Assembly: GCA_963705155.1 (NCBI GenBank)
Contig: CAVPJC010000011.1
Location: 1-47,287, forward strand
Origin: CAVPJC01 sp963705155
GTDB lineage: Bacteria; Chloroflexota; Anaerolineae; Anaerolineales; UBA4823
DNA length: 47,287 nucleotides
Reading direction: 5' to 3'
Part shown: in pieces, positions 7,299 to 14,608 of the stretch
Layout of the letters: each line of letters begins with the position of its first letter
Position numbering within the stretch: the first letter of the stretch is position 1
The notes under the pieces: generated by a model
The model's input: only the letters and a program-made list of their open reading frames with translations
What the model was told of the DNA's origin: nothing
Databases searched by the model: none
Position numbers and translations under genes: made by a program

Positions 7299-7729
7299 GA
7301 TTCCTCAATTTTTTCTGCCAGCAATCGGAACGCCTGAGCAACCTGCTGCTTTTCCTCGCCGGTCAGTCTGGCGCCGAAACGTTGGATCCACTCGTCGCGC
7401 ACCGCTATGCTTTCGGCCACCAGTAGCCGGCCGGGCTCGGTCAGATAAACGCGCCGCACCCGGCGGTCGGCAGGATCGTCCAGGCGCTCCACCCATCCCT
7501 GCCGCACCATCCGCTCTATCAACTGGCTGGCGCCCGCCGGTGAAAGAGAAAGCGTATGGGTGAAGGCCAGCACCTCACATGGTCCACGATAGTACACCTG
7601 ATACAGCACGTTGATCTGAGCCATTGAGATGCCCTTGCGGTGAACGTAGCCCATTAAGTCTCGGAGCGAGACCCGCATCAAAAGCGCCATTCCGTCGAGC
7701 AGGCTGCGTGAAAACTCTTCTGTTTCCAT
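7295..7729 (-). CDS. MarR-family transcriptional regulator
   Basis: A 144-residue winged-helix regulator. The recognition region is LSPAGASQLIERMVRQGWV, followed by the wing DPADRRVRRVYLT. Long N- and C-terminal helices form the dimer interface. MarR proteins usually repress their own operon and a divergent gene until a small phenolic or lipophilic ligand binds. It is the first gene of the minus-strand run, overlaps the DoxX-like gene (ATGA), and faces the SDR gene across a 108-base gap. That gap holds a perfect inverted repeat over a strong promoter, the likely operator. Confidence 0.9.
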   Translation of the reverse strand: METEEFSRSLLDGMALLMRVSLRDLMGYVHRKGISMAQINVLYQVYYRGPCEVLAFTHTLSLSPAGASQLIERMVRQGWVERLDDPADRRVRRVYLTEPGRLLVAESIAVRDEWIQRFGARLTGEEKQQVAQAFRLLAEKIEES

Positions 7730-7752
7730 ATCTACTTATTCCACCATGTTCT

Positions 7753-7786
7753 TTGCATTGACAAGCCAATGCAACGGGATTATAGT
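7753..7786 (+). promoter_or_regulatory. Promoter of the SDR gene with overlapping inverted repeat (likely MarR operator)
   Basis: TTGACA (7758-7763) and TATAGT (7781-7786) are spaced by 17 bases, a near-consensus sigma-70 promoter for the plus-strand SDR gene. A perfect 8-base inverted repeat, TTGCATTG (7753-7760) and CAATGCAA (7767-7774), covers the -35 box. The arms are spaced as for a MarR dimer, and the regulator gene starts 24 bases to the left. Binding there would block the polymerase. The sequence is seen; the regulator assignment is inference. Confidence 0.7.
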
Positions 7787-7837
7787 TAATGATAGTGAAT
7801 AATATATACATATGAATTATATCCGATGGGAGAAAAT

Positions 7838-8690
7838 ATGGGTAGGTTGGATGGTAAAGTAGCAGTAATTACAGGTAGCACACGAGGCATTGGCCTGGGG
7901 ATTGCAGAAGCGTATGCCCTAGAAGGGGCAAAGCTGGTGGTTTCCTCCCGCTCGCAGGCTGCCGTGGATAAGGCAGTGAAGCATCTACGGGAGGCAGGCA
8001 GCAAGGCGGCTGGCCTGGCCTGTGATGTATCGCAACAGGAGCAGGTACTGGCGCTGGCAAATTTCGCCATGCAAAACTTTGGCAAGGTGGATATTTGGTT
8101 CAACAACGCCGGGCTGGAGACAGCCTATGGTCCGACGATGAGCTATTCCGTCGGAGGATTTTACCCGGGTCGTACAAACCAATATCATGGGGGTCTATTA
8201 CGGTTCGCACGCCGCCTTGCAGCTCTTCCTGCCCCAGCGCTCAGGCAAATTGCTCAACATGGTGGGAAGGGGCTATAAAGGCCCGGTGCCCTATCAGAAC
8301 GCCTACGGGGCCTCCAAAGCCTGGGTGCTTTCCTTCACCAAATCGCTGGCACAGGAATACGCCGACAGCGGGGTCGGCATCTTCAATTTCAACCCCGGGT
8401 TAGTTATCACCGATATGCTAACCCAGATCGATGTGATCGAAGGCCACGAACACCGGTTGAAGATCTTTCCGGCCGTGGTGCGGATGCTTGGCCGCAAGCC
8501 TGATTACCCCGCTCGTAAAGCCGTCTGGGCGGCTTCGTCTGCCACAGATGGCAAGACCGGCCTGTTGATCAACAGTTCTTCATTACGCGGGGTGTTGGAA
8601 GGGGTGATAAAAGAAGGGGTGCGCCTGGTGACCCGCCGCCCTGCGGATATACCAGAGATTCACATGCGCAGTGTACCGCCGGTCGGATGA
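7838..8690 (+). pseudogene. Short-chain dehydrogenase/reductase, frameshifted
   Basis: A classical SDR that would oxidise or reduce an alcohol/ketone with NAD(P). It shows the dinucleotide motif TGSTRGIG, NNAG and the catalytic YGASK. Near 8138-8152 one extra base shifts the frame: the N-terminal part ends ...GPTMS and the next frame resumes EDFTRVVQTNIMGVYYGS. The joined product is about 284 residues. The ATG at 7838 has GGGAGA upstream. The position 13 residues before the catalytic Tyr, usually Ser, reads Gly here, so activity may be altered. It ends overlapping the start region of the hydrolase gene, and the two form one unit. Confidence 0.8.
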
Positions 8691-8701
8691 GGAAAACTAA
8701 A

Positions 8702-9445
8702 ATGAAAAAAAACATCCAACGTGTTGTTCTGGGGTTGGGCGCCCTGGTTGTTCTGGCGCTGGTCGGATTCTTCGTTTGGGCAGAAACGCCTTCCCGACCC
8801 CGTTCAGAGGCCCTGGCGGCGCTGCAATCGGACAGCGCCGTGCAGGTTGTGGAGCATGGCAACTATATTTCTTTCGAGCCAATCGGGCAACAATCATCCA
8901 CGGCCTTCCTCTTTTATCCCGGTGGGCATGTGGATTTTCGCGCCTACTCGCCGATCCTTCGCCGAATTGCCGAACATGGCTACCTGGTTGTCCTTGTACG
9001 CGTCAAGCTCAACCTGGCTTTTTTTGATATTAATGCGGGCGCACCGGCCTTCAGAGATTTTCCTCAGGTTACCACCTGGGTTACAGGAGGTCATTCCCTG
9101 GGCGGAGTGGCCTCTGCCTATTTTGCCGCTGCTCACCCCGAAATCAAGGGGATCGTTTTCTGGGCTTCCTACCCGGCAGATGACCGGCTCAAAGAGACGG
9201 GAATCAAGATGCTGTCCATCTACGGCACAGAAGATGGCGGGTTGGATCATGGCGCGAAAATCGAGCAATATAAAACCTATGAACCGGCAGATACCCAATT
9301 CGTGGTCATCCAGGGCGGTAATCATGCCCAGTTTGCTGATTATGGCTCTCAGCCAGGCGATAACCCGGCTACCATTTCGCCTGAAAGCCAATGGCTACAA
9401 GTGACAGAAGCCACTGTCCAATTTCTTGCCTCGTTCGAACCATAG
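8702..9445 (+). CDS. Membrane-anchored alpha/beta hydrolase
   Basis: A 247-residue protein with one N-terminal helix (about residues 8-28) that anchors or exports it. The hydrolase core shows the nucleophile elbow GGHSLGG with S132, the acid D178 in YGTEDG and the histidine H208 in GGNHAQF, which together make a full catalytic triad. It belongs to the small esterase-like group that includes the DUF/Abhydrolase_5 type. The ATG at 8702 has GAGG upstream; an ATG at 8687 overlaps the SDR stop. Cotranscription with the SDR suggests they act on the same ester or lactone pathway, which is inference. Confidence 0.85.
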   Translation: MKKNIQRVVLGLGALVVLALVGFFVWAETPSRPRSEALAALQSDSAVQVVEHGNYISFEPIGQQSSTAFLFYPGGHVDFRAYSPILRRIAEHGYLVVLVRVKLNLAFFDINAGAPAFRDFPQVTTWVTGGHSLGGVASAYFAAAHPEIKGIVFWASYPADDRLKETGIKMLSIYGTEDGGLDHGAKIEQYKTYEPADTQFVVIQGGNHAQFADYGSQPGDNPATISPESQWLQVTEATVQFLASFEP

Positions 9446-9544
9446 GCGGTTCAGGCGCTGGTCATCTTTGGCGCGAATCGTTTCAGTTCGGGCAATCGTG
9501 AGCCACCCTTTCGCGTCTAAGACACGTTAACGTACGGTTCCCCC

Positions 9545-9557
9545 GTGGGGGCACCTG
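9545..9557 (+). repeat. Copy of the tRNA-Glu 3' end (possible att or recombination scar)
   Basis: Thirteen bases, GTGGGGGCACCTG, are identical to 138-150, the tail of tRNA-Glu plus 4 flanking bases. To the left, GGTTC followed by CCC resembles the tRNA T-arm with a short deletion. To the right, GTGTC...GTAAG...GACAC resembles the tRNA terminator stem. The copy is degenerate, so it is a relic rather than a working site. It lies 30 bases from the left end of the insertion sequence. Confidence 0.55.
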
Positions 9558-9587
9558 GAAAATTGTGTGTCTTGTTTGTAAGTGTAG

Positions 9588-9602
9588 AACATGACACCTC
9601 CC
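9588..9602 (+). repeat. Left terminal inverted repeat of the IS
   Basis: AACATGACACCTCCC matches the complement of 11054-11068 at all 15 bases. Inside it, similarity continues imperfectly (AATTAAT shared), giving about 30 related bases. The transposase stop codon lies within this end. Confidence 0.85.
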
Positions 9603-10951
9603 TAAATTAATCTAGGGAGTACAAGGGGCCTGAAAGCGAGCCACAGCGAGCTAAGGGCCAAACGCAAACGGTAAAGCGGAACTGCTATAGAGCGGTTCCG
9701 CTTTCCGGTTCTATGACACCACGCTCGGAGCAGGCGGGTTCGCAAGATGTCGAAGTCAGGGTCCAACAGAGAAAACAGGAAAGCCTGAACCAAGGCGGCA
9801 ATCGCCAAGAGTTTTTCTCGGCGGTCCCATTTCAACAGGCGCGGGCTTTCAAAGGCCAATTCGGATTTGCTATATCGGATAGAGACTTCGACCTGCCAGC
9901 GGCGGTTGTAGGCCAAGACAATCCGCCAAGCATCTGCCACCGTCTGAATGGGTTCGTTGGTAATCAGATACCAAGGCGTACGCCCTTTACCTGGCCGAGA
10001 GACGACCAGGGTCAGGGGGACATCCGGGTAGTCGGGCACGCACACCGGTACATAGACGATCCCGGTCTTGCGCTCACAACGGCGGACGGCATCATAGATC
10101 AAACGATGGTCAAAAGAGCGCTTGCCCCGGGTACATTGCCAGGCTTTGAGCAAGCGTCCATCTGCGGTGAGCAAATTGTAGCCTTTTTGCCAGCGCACAA
10201 TGAAGCGCACTTGGTAGAGCAGCGCAAATCCCAGCCAGGGCGCCCCCGCAAAGCCGCGATCCCAGATATGGATCACCATCCGTCCCCAGCGTTTGGCTAC
10301 CTGTTGGAGTACCTGGTGTTCTTCTTGACGCTTGGTGGTTTGCGCTTCGCCACGGGTCGTCCAATAGCGGAGATGGGCCAGAGCTGGGACCCCCCGCATC
10401 CCCGTTACGAGCATTTGAAGCCAATTGAAACCAGGTACAAAGATTGGACGTCCCCCAGGCGGGTTGTAATAGCCCGGCTTGATCCGCTTCAAGCGGCGGG
10501 CTTTGCTGGAGCGCACGGCACACAAGCGTTCCGGCTTCAAGCTTTCAGACTTCTCGATGACACTCTCATCCCAAATCACATATACATCATCCTGAGGGTT
10601 CAGGCGCTGCTCGACGGCTTGATCGGCCTGCTGCCACAGATAGTCGCTGATCGCTTGCGCTTCCCAGCCCGGATGACGCAGCAAGTTGTGGATACGTTTC
10701 GTTCCAGCCGGGGCGTGCTCGCCATCCAACAAATGGCCCCCTAACTCACTCAAAAGCAAACCATGGTTACGATGCCGGTGCATCACAATCACAATCATCA
10801 AGTGAAGCAGAGTTTGCACCAGCCGCCGGTCGAGTTTCGTGTACAACTTCTCCAGCAGCGGTCGCCCAAAGCGGTAGCACAAATCGGCCAGCGCTTCCGA
10901 TTGCTGACATCCATCTTGACCTTTATCCGAATGAGGCGTATGCTTTTCCAT
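9602..10951 (-). CDS. IS4-family DDE transposase
   Basis: A 449-residue transposase that would cut and paste the surrounding element. The catalytic acids are D128 (VIWDES), D231 (IWDRGFAG) and E355. E355 lies in YNRRWQVEVSIRYSK, which fits the IS4 signature Y-x2-R-x3-E-x6-K exactly (Y348, R351, E355, K362). The N-terminal 100 residues are helical and probably bind the ends. The frame is intact and the length is normal for the family. Long open frames on the opposite strand are shadows. Confidence 0.93.
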   Translation of the reverse strand: MEKHTPHSDKGQDGCQQSEALADLCYRFGRPLLEKLYTKLDRRLVQTLLHLMIVIVMHRHRNHGLLLSELGGHLLDGEHAPAGTKRIHNLLRHPGWEAQAISDYLWQQADQAVEQRLNPQDDVYVIWDESVIEKSESLKPERLCAVRSSKARRLKRIKPGYYNPPGGRPIFVPGFNWLQMLVTGMRGVPALAHLRYWTTRGEAQTTKRQEEHQVLQQVAKRWGRMVIHIWDRGFAGAPWLGFALLYQVRFIVRWQKGYNLLTADGRLLKAWQCTRGKRSFDHRLIYDAVRRCERKTGIVYVPVCVPDYPDVPLTLVVSRPGKGRTPWYLITNEPIQTVADAWRIVLAYNRRWQVEVSIRYSKSELAFESPRLLKWDRREKLLAIAALVQAFLFSLLDPDFDILRTRLLRAWCHRTGKRNRSIAVPLYRLRLALSSLWLAFRPLVLPRLI

Positions 10952-11053
10952 ATGAAGACCTCCTGTTTTTGTTTTTTCTTGGCAGAATAAACATACCAGA
11001 AGGTCTTCTTTTTTTCTATCCCCTTAAAACAACACCTCCCGAATATTAATTCC

Positions 11054-11068
11054 GGGAGGTGTCATGTT
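11054..11068 (-). repeat. Right terminal inverted repeat of the IS
   Basis: GGGAGGTGTCATGTT is the exact complement of the left end. It lies about 100 bases upstream of the transposase start, so the promoter of the transposase gene must lie between 10952 and this end. Confidence 0.85.
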
Positions 11069-11139
11069 TACCGTCTCAACGACCGATTAAGGTTTTTCAT
11101 GGATCGCCTATGGTATGATAAATATAATGGCAGGCTCTT

Positions 11140-11831
11140 ATGACTGACGTCTCGCAATTCAAAAGGACTTTACAGAGAATCTCCCAATTTAATGGACTGG
11201 CAAATGAAGCCCAACAGGCGCTTGCTTCGTCTGCTGTCTACCGCCATTTTAGTGGCGGGCAAGTGATTTACCTGGAAGGTGAGCCGGCTGAATCGGTATA
11301 TATTCTCGAAATCAGGCTGGATCAAAGCCACGCGTATGTACTCGCGATGGCCGCGAGCAGGCCATGATGTTCCTGCGCCCCACCGAAGTGTTTGGTGACA
11401 TCGCCGTGCTAACTGGCGTTCCTTATCCAGGCACCGTGACTGCACTTGAAGATGTAGCAGTGTGGGTTATCCCTGCGCACACCATCCTCGACCTCATCCA
11501 GCGCCATCCCACGTTTGCACTGTCTGTCATCCATCATCTAGGCGAGCGTGTGCTTCACTATATCAACCTGGTCGAAGATCTTTCTCTGCGTAGTGTGGAG
11601 TCTCGGCTGGCGCACACCCTGTTGCATTATGCAGAACTTCGCGATGGGCAACTGATTGTTCCCCGCCGCGATTGGACAACTTTCGACCAGATGGCTGTGC
11701 GCCTGGGAACGGTGCGCGATGTGCTCAGCCGGGCGCTGAAAACACTTGAAACGGAGAAGCTCCTCACGGTGGAGAAGCAGAGCATTATCCTGCTCGACCC
11801 GAAGAGCCTGGCAGAACGCGCCGATCGGTGA
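11140..11831 (+). pseudogene. Crp/Fnr-family regulator with two frameshifts
   Basis: The N-terminal cyclic-nucleotide-type beta-roll starts MTDVSQFKRTLQRISQF and runs to ESVYILE. One extra base near 11310 and another near 11340 shift the frame twice. Between them GWIKATRM can be read, and afterwards TRDGREQAMMFLRPTEVFGD. The C-terminal half then holds the dimer helix and the HTH_Crp domain (TTFDQMAVRLGTVRDVLSRALK). The joined protein is about 230 residues, normal for the family. No cysteines for an Fnr-type iron-sulfur cluster are seen, so a redox role is not indicated. It may have controlled the divergent DUF1858 and 12.7-kb operons. Confidence 0.75.
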
Positions 11832-11854
11832 TACAAAATCCCCCGGTAAAAAAT

Positions 11855-12368
11855 TTAACGTGGATGTCGCCAGCGCGGCAGTAAAAACGGCGTTCGTTGC
11901 CTGTATTCCAGGTACGCATCGCCAAACCGCTCAGCCAGTTCGAGCGTCTCGTGAACGTAGATATATGTGAGCAATCCGCAGAATACGATCACGATCAGGA
12001 TGATCACCACACCCGATCCTATCCAAACACCAATTCCAAGATAGAACAGCAGCGCTCCCAGCGTCATCGGGTTGCGTGAATAAGCATACGGCCCCTGTGT
12101 TACCAATTCTCGTGTGGCAACCTTCGGCGCAGGCGTGCCTTTGCCAGTATCATACTGGACGCGCACTGACCACACCACCAGGGCTAACCCTGCCACAATC
12201 AAAGCAGGCCCGAAGGTCTGATTCAACCAGCCAAGATTAAAATCTCCCCCAGCCTGCGCAAGCCCATCCAAGCCATACTGCGAAAACCGCCATCAACAGA
12301 AGACCTAAAAAGAAAAGGGCGATCACCCTGCGCCTGAGATTCTCGGGGTGTTCCTTGGGTTGTGTCAT
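11855..12368 (-). CDS. Isoprenylcysteine-methyltransferase-like membrane protein (N-terminal frameshift)
   Basis: A PEMT/ICMT-type integral membrane methyltransferase of about 170 residues. The conserved C-terminal core reads GPYAYSRNPMTLG and then HETLELAERFGDAYLEY, followed by TPFLLPR, the region that holds S-adenosylmethionine. The N-terminus MTQPKEHPENLRRR with the first helix starts at 12368. Near 12270-12290 one lost base moves the reading to the frame that continues DGLAQAGGDFNLGWLNQ. Its start is 1 base from the stop of the DUF1858 gene, so the two are coupled. The lipid or protein substrate is unknown. Confidence 0.8.
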
Positions 12369-12369
12369 A

Positions 12370-12597
12370 TCAGGAGGCTTGCTCTTTTCTTGTGACCGCC
12401 TGGTGAAGAATTTCGAGAAATTCACCCAGCGGGACGCGATGGATACGCGCCGCCCATTCCACCGTGAGCGCCTGTGCAAGGAACATCCGCAAGGAATATC
12501 GTCCCACCCGTTTGACGCCGAAAACCTCCATCACTTCAGCAATATCGCCATATTCCAACAAAATGTCTGAAATACGAGTGTCTTTTGTGATTTGCAC
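12370..12597 (-). CDS. DUF1858-like small protein lacking the usual cysteines
   Basis: A 75-residue protein beginning MQITKDTRISDILLEYGDIA, the start of the DUF1858 fold (I-T-x-D..I-x-D-l-l). Family members normally carry a C-x-x-C after 'f-G-i-h'; here the position reads VFGVKRVGRYS with no cysteine at all. It therefore cannot bind a metal or do disulfide chemistry at that site. The last part, ARIHRVPLGEFLEIL, fits the closing helices. It is the first gene of a minus-strand pair with the methyltransferase-like gene. Confidence 0.65.
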   Translation of the reverse strand: MQITKDTRISDILLEYGDIAEVMEVFGVKRVGRYSLRMFLAQALTVEWAARIHRVPLGEFLEILHQAVTRKEQAS

Positions 12598-12688
12598 GTT
12601 GTAATTCTCCTCGATTCCCTAACAACATAACAGCTCCGGTTATGTCAAGCATACCCCCGGAGAGAGTTTTGTGATACGACTTTTGTCG

Positions 12689-12717
12689 TTTACAACCTTG
12701 ATAAAAGACTCTATACT
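12689..12717 (+). promoter_or_regulatory. Promoter of the 12.7-19.3 kb operon
   Basis: TTTACA (12689-12694) and TATACT (12712-12717) are spaced by 17 bases, 46 bases before the first gene. The short inverted repeat ACGAC-TTTT-GTCGT (12676-12689) touches the -35 box and could be an operator. A ribosome site AGAGGA precedes the ATG at 12763. Confidence 0.65.
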
Positions 12718-12762
12718 GAAAACAGTAACCTATCCATAAGGTACAGCCAAGAAGAGGACTGA

Positions 12763-13140
12763 ATGAAAACGAGCCTTAATAAAATTGCATCTATTCTGGC
12801 CTTCATCATCGGGGTGATGGCGATCTTCGCTGGTGGGCAGGCCTTGCTGGGGAAAGATCCTGGTTACTACGTTATTAACTGGCTTTTGCTCTATAACTAC
12901 ACAATTGGCATTTTGACGGTTTTTGTCACGGCGATCCTCATCTGGAACAATGGCAGGTTAGCTTTACCGGCAGCCATTGGAACTTTCAGCCTGCATACCC
13001 TGGTGATGCTTGTTCTGCAAACAGCGTATCGCAGCGTTGTTGCACCTGATAGTGTCATTGCAATGACCATCCGGTGGGTGGCCTGGGCAATCATTCTAGG
13101 GTTGATGTTCCTACAGCGACGCAAACACCAGGCAGCGTAG
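12763..13140 (+). CDS. Unknown four-TM membrane protein
   Basis: A 125-residue protein with helices near residues 8-28, 38-60, 66-90 and 98-118. No signature residues stand out. AGAGGA ends about 7 bases before the ATG. It is the first gene after the promoter at 12689-12717 and shares the strand with the BON and oxidase-like genes. I do not recognise the family. Confidence 0.75.
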   Translation: MKTSLNKIASILAFIIGVMAIFAGGQALLGKDPGYYVINWLLLYNYTIGILTVFVTAILIWNNGRLALPAAIGTFSLHTLVMLVLQTAYRSVVAPDSVIAMTIRWVAWAIILGLMFLQRRKHQAA

Positions 13141-13187
13141 ACCTTGAACGCGATCCAGACAAGTTGGATGGCAATTGAAGAAAGCCC

Positions 13188-13490
13188 ATGCAAAATCCCC
13201 CTTCCATCCCCGATGAGAGCTTGCGGACAGCTGTTTTAGCTAAATTAGCGGCTGATCAGCGGACCGCCAGCGCTGAGCTGCGCGTGGGCGTGCTGAATGG
13301 TATTGCTCACCTGGCAGGCAGGGTTGGTACGTTGGTGGAACGCGCCGCGGCAGAAGAAATAATACAACGCGTGGACGGCGTGCGCGGGGTGGTGAACCGT
13401 ATCGAAGCTCCTGGAGCGCCCAGCCCGGCGCGGACAGTCAATCTAGATTTAGGTGATCAAAAATATCCTATCCCAGATGAAGAGGTGTGA
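13188..13490 (+). CDS. BON-domain protein
   Basis: A 100-residue soluble protein. Residues 10-75 match a BON domain: LRTAVLAKLAADQRT, then a strand-turn LNGIAHLAGRVGTLVERAAAE and the repeat ending VDGVRGVVNRI. BON domains bind phospholipid or ligands and are often in stress or envelope proteins. No signal peptide is present, so it should be cytoplasmic or membrane-associated. It is 4 bases from the next gene, indicating tight coupling with that small membrane protein. Confidence 0.85.
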   Translation: MQNPPSIPDESLRTAVLAKLAADQRTASAELRVGVLNGIAHLAGRVGTLVERAAAEEIIQRVDGVRGVVNRIEAPGAPSPARTVNLDLGDQKYPIPDEEV

Positions 13491-13494
13491 GTAA

Positions 13495-13770
13495 ATGACC
13501 AAGTTACTGAGCAAGTGGTTTCGTAAATTTCACCGCTGGATCGCGGTTCCGACCGCCTTACTGATTCCTGTAGCGGTGATCATCAAGCTGGTTGGAAGCC
13601 CTGAGGTTATCGCCGCCTGGGAGAAGCTGGACAAAGTCCCGTCCATCCTGATGTTGGTGATGGCGATCAGTGGGGCGTACTTATTCCTGTTGCCTTATAT
13701 CGTCAAGGGACAACGCAAGAAGAAAGCGGTTGTCTCTCAGCCAGCCAACAACGCGTTACAGCAGGATTAA
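13495..13770 (+). CDS. Small two-TM membrane protein
   Basis: A 91-residue protein: a basic N-terminus (KWFRKFHRWIAVPT), a helix at about 17-33, a second at about 50-72, then the basic tail KGQRKKK. The 'KFHRWIAVPTAL' start recalls the first helix of PepSY- and cytochrome-b-like membrane proteins with a histidine at the membrane face, but the match is too short for a family call. It sits between the BON and 266-residue membrane protein genes. Confidence 0.65.
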   Translation: MTKLLSKWFRKFHRWIAVPTALLIPVAVIIKLVGSPEVIAAWEKLDKVPSILMLVMAISGAYLFLLPYIVKGQRKKKAVVSQPANNALQQD

Positions 13771-13788
13771 ACTAAAAGGAAGGATAAA

Positions 13789-14589
13789 ATGAAGAATAAC
13801 CATAAATTAGGAGCTGTATTAGCAGTGGTTGGTATTTTGACCAGCCTGCTCATTTTTTACCTATTGGCCGCTCAATACAATCTCGTCATTGATTCCAAAG
13901 TGGTGGATGGCCGGATCGACGAGGCAACTTCAGTCAGAATCACCTATGCTGTGCTCGGGTGGATCGGCATTGCCGCCGGGGCGCTGTGGGCAGCGGTCTT
14001 GTATGGCTTTTCTCAAAAAGAAATATGGGCCTGGTTCTGGGGTGCAGTCGCCGGGACCATCCAACTGCTGGTGGGATTCTTCCCGATGATCCCGGCCATG
14101 GATAGTCACTTGCCCACACCCACGATCGTCGTTTTTATCCTGGCCGCCATCTTATGGTTTGGCATGCTCTTCATCGGCGGCATTGACAAAAAGATCATTG
14201 GCCTGACCTTCGTTGCTGGATTGGCCTACGTCCTGACCTTCATTGATGGCGTGGCCCCCATCGCCAAGTACACCACCTCGCACGACGATCCTTTCTGGAA
14301 TGGCATGTATGTCATGTCGCAGCAGGTCAGTTGGTGGGGGGCGGCTGCCTGGGCTATCTTCATCTTCGCCGTATTGAAGAAAAAATCGTGGGCTATTCCG
14401 GTGGGCATCTTCGCAGGAGTCATGTCCATGTTGGCCGGATACCCGCTGGGACTCCACAACGCGCTGATCGAGGTACATCGCTTTTCCATGTTCCTGCCCG
14501 CTCCGCTCCTCAGCACGGGTCTAATGATCTACCTGCTGCTGCCTGGCACGCGAAAAATGCTTGAAACATGGAACATCTCGGGGGTTTGA
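13789..14589 (+). CDS. Unknown polytopic membrane protein (about 8 TM)
   Basis: A 266-residue protein with about eight hydrophobic segments. Charged residues are few and histidines occur at helix ends (THDDPFW-type loop near residue 165; LGLHNALIEVHRFSMF near 225-240). The pair of histidines in LHNALIEVH could be metal or heme ligands, but this is speculation. AAGGAAGGAT precedes the ATG. The stop is 19 bases before the oxidase-like gene. Its constant position beside that gene makes it a candidate partner subunit. I do not recognise the family. Confidence 0.7.
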   Translation: MKNNHKLGAVLAVVGILTSLLIFYLLAAQYNLVIDSKVVDGRIDEATSVRITYAVLGWIGIAAGALWAAVLYGFSQKEIWAWFWGAVAGTIQLLVGFFPMIPAMDSHLPTPTIVVFILAAILWFGMLFIGGIDKKIIGLTFVAGLAYVLTFIDGVAPIAKYTTSHDDPFWNGMYVMSQQVSWWGAAAWAIFIFAVLKKKSWAIPVGIFAGVMSMLAGYPLGLHNALIEVHRFSMFLPAPLLSTGLMIYLLLPGTRKMLETWNISGV

Positions 14590-14608
14590 ACCGGTTGAGG
14601 CACCTCCC

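Larger units (their letters stand above)
9588..11068 (-). mobile_element. IS4-family insertion sequence, complete
   Basis: About 1481 bp bounded by perfect 15-base terminal inverted repeats, AACATGACACCTCCC at 9588-9602 and its complement at 11054-11068. It encodes one DDE transposase on the minus strand. Each end also contains its own short palindrome (CTCCCTA...TAGGGAG on the left, CCTCCCG...CGGGAGG on the right). I cannot find a clear target-site duplication; the flanks GTGTAG and TACCGT do not match. The transposase is intact, so the element may be young. It sits between a tRNA relic and the crp-like gene and interrupts no recognisable frame. Confidence 0.9.

Noticed and set aside
9713..10744. 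A 343-codon open frame on the plus strand inside the IS
   Set aside because: It is antisense to the intact DDE transposase and its product has no recognisable features. GC-rich codon use on one strand explains the open frame.
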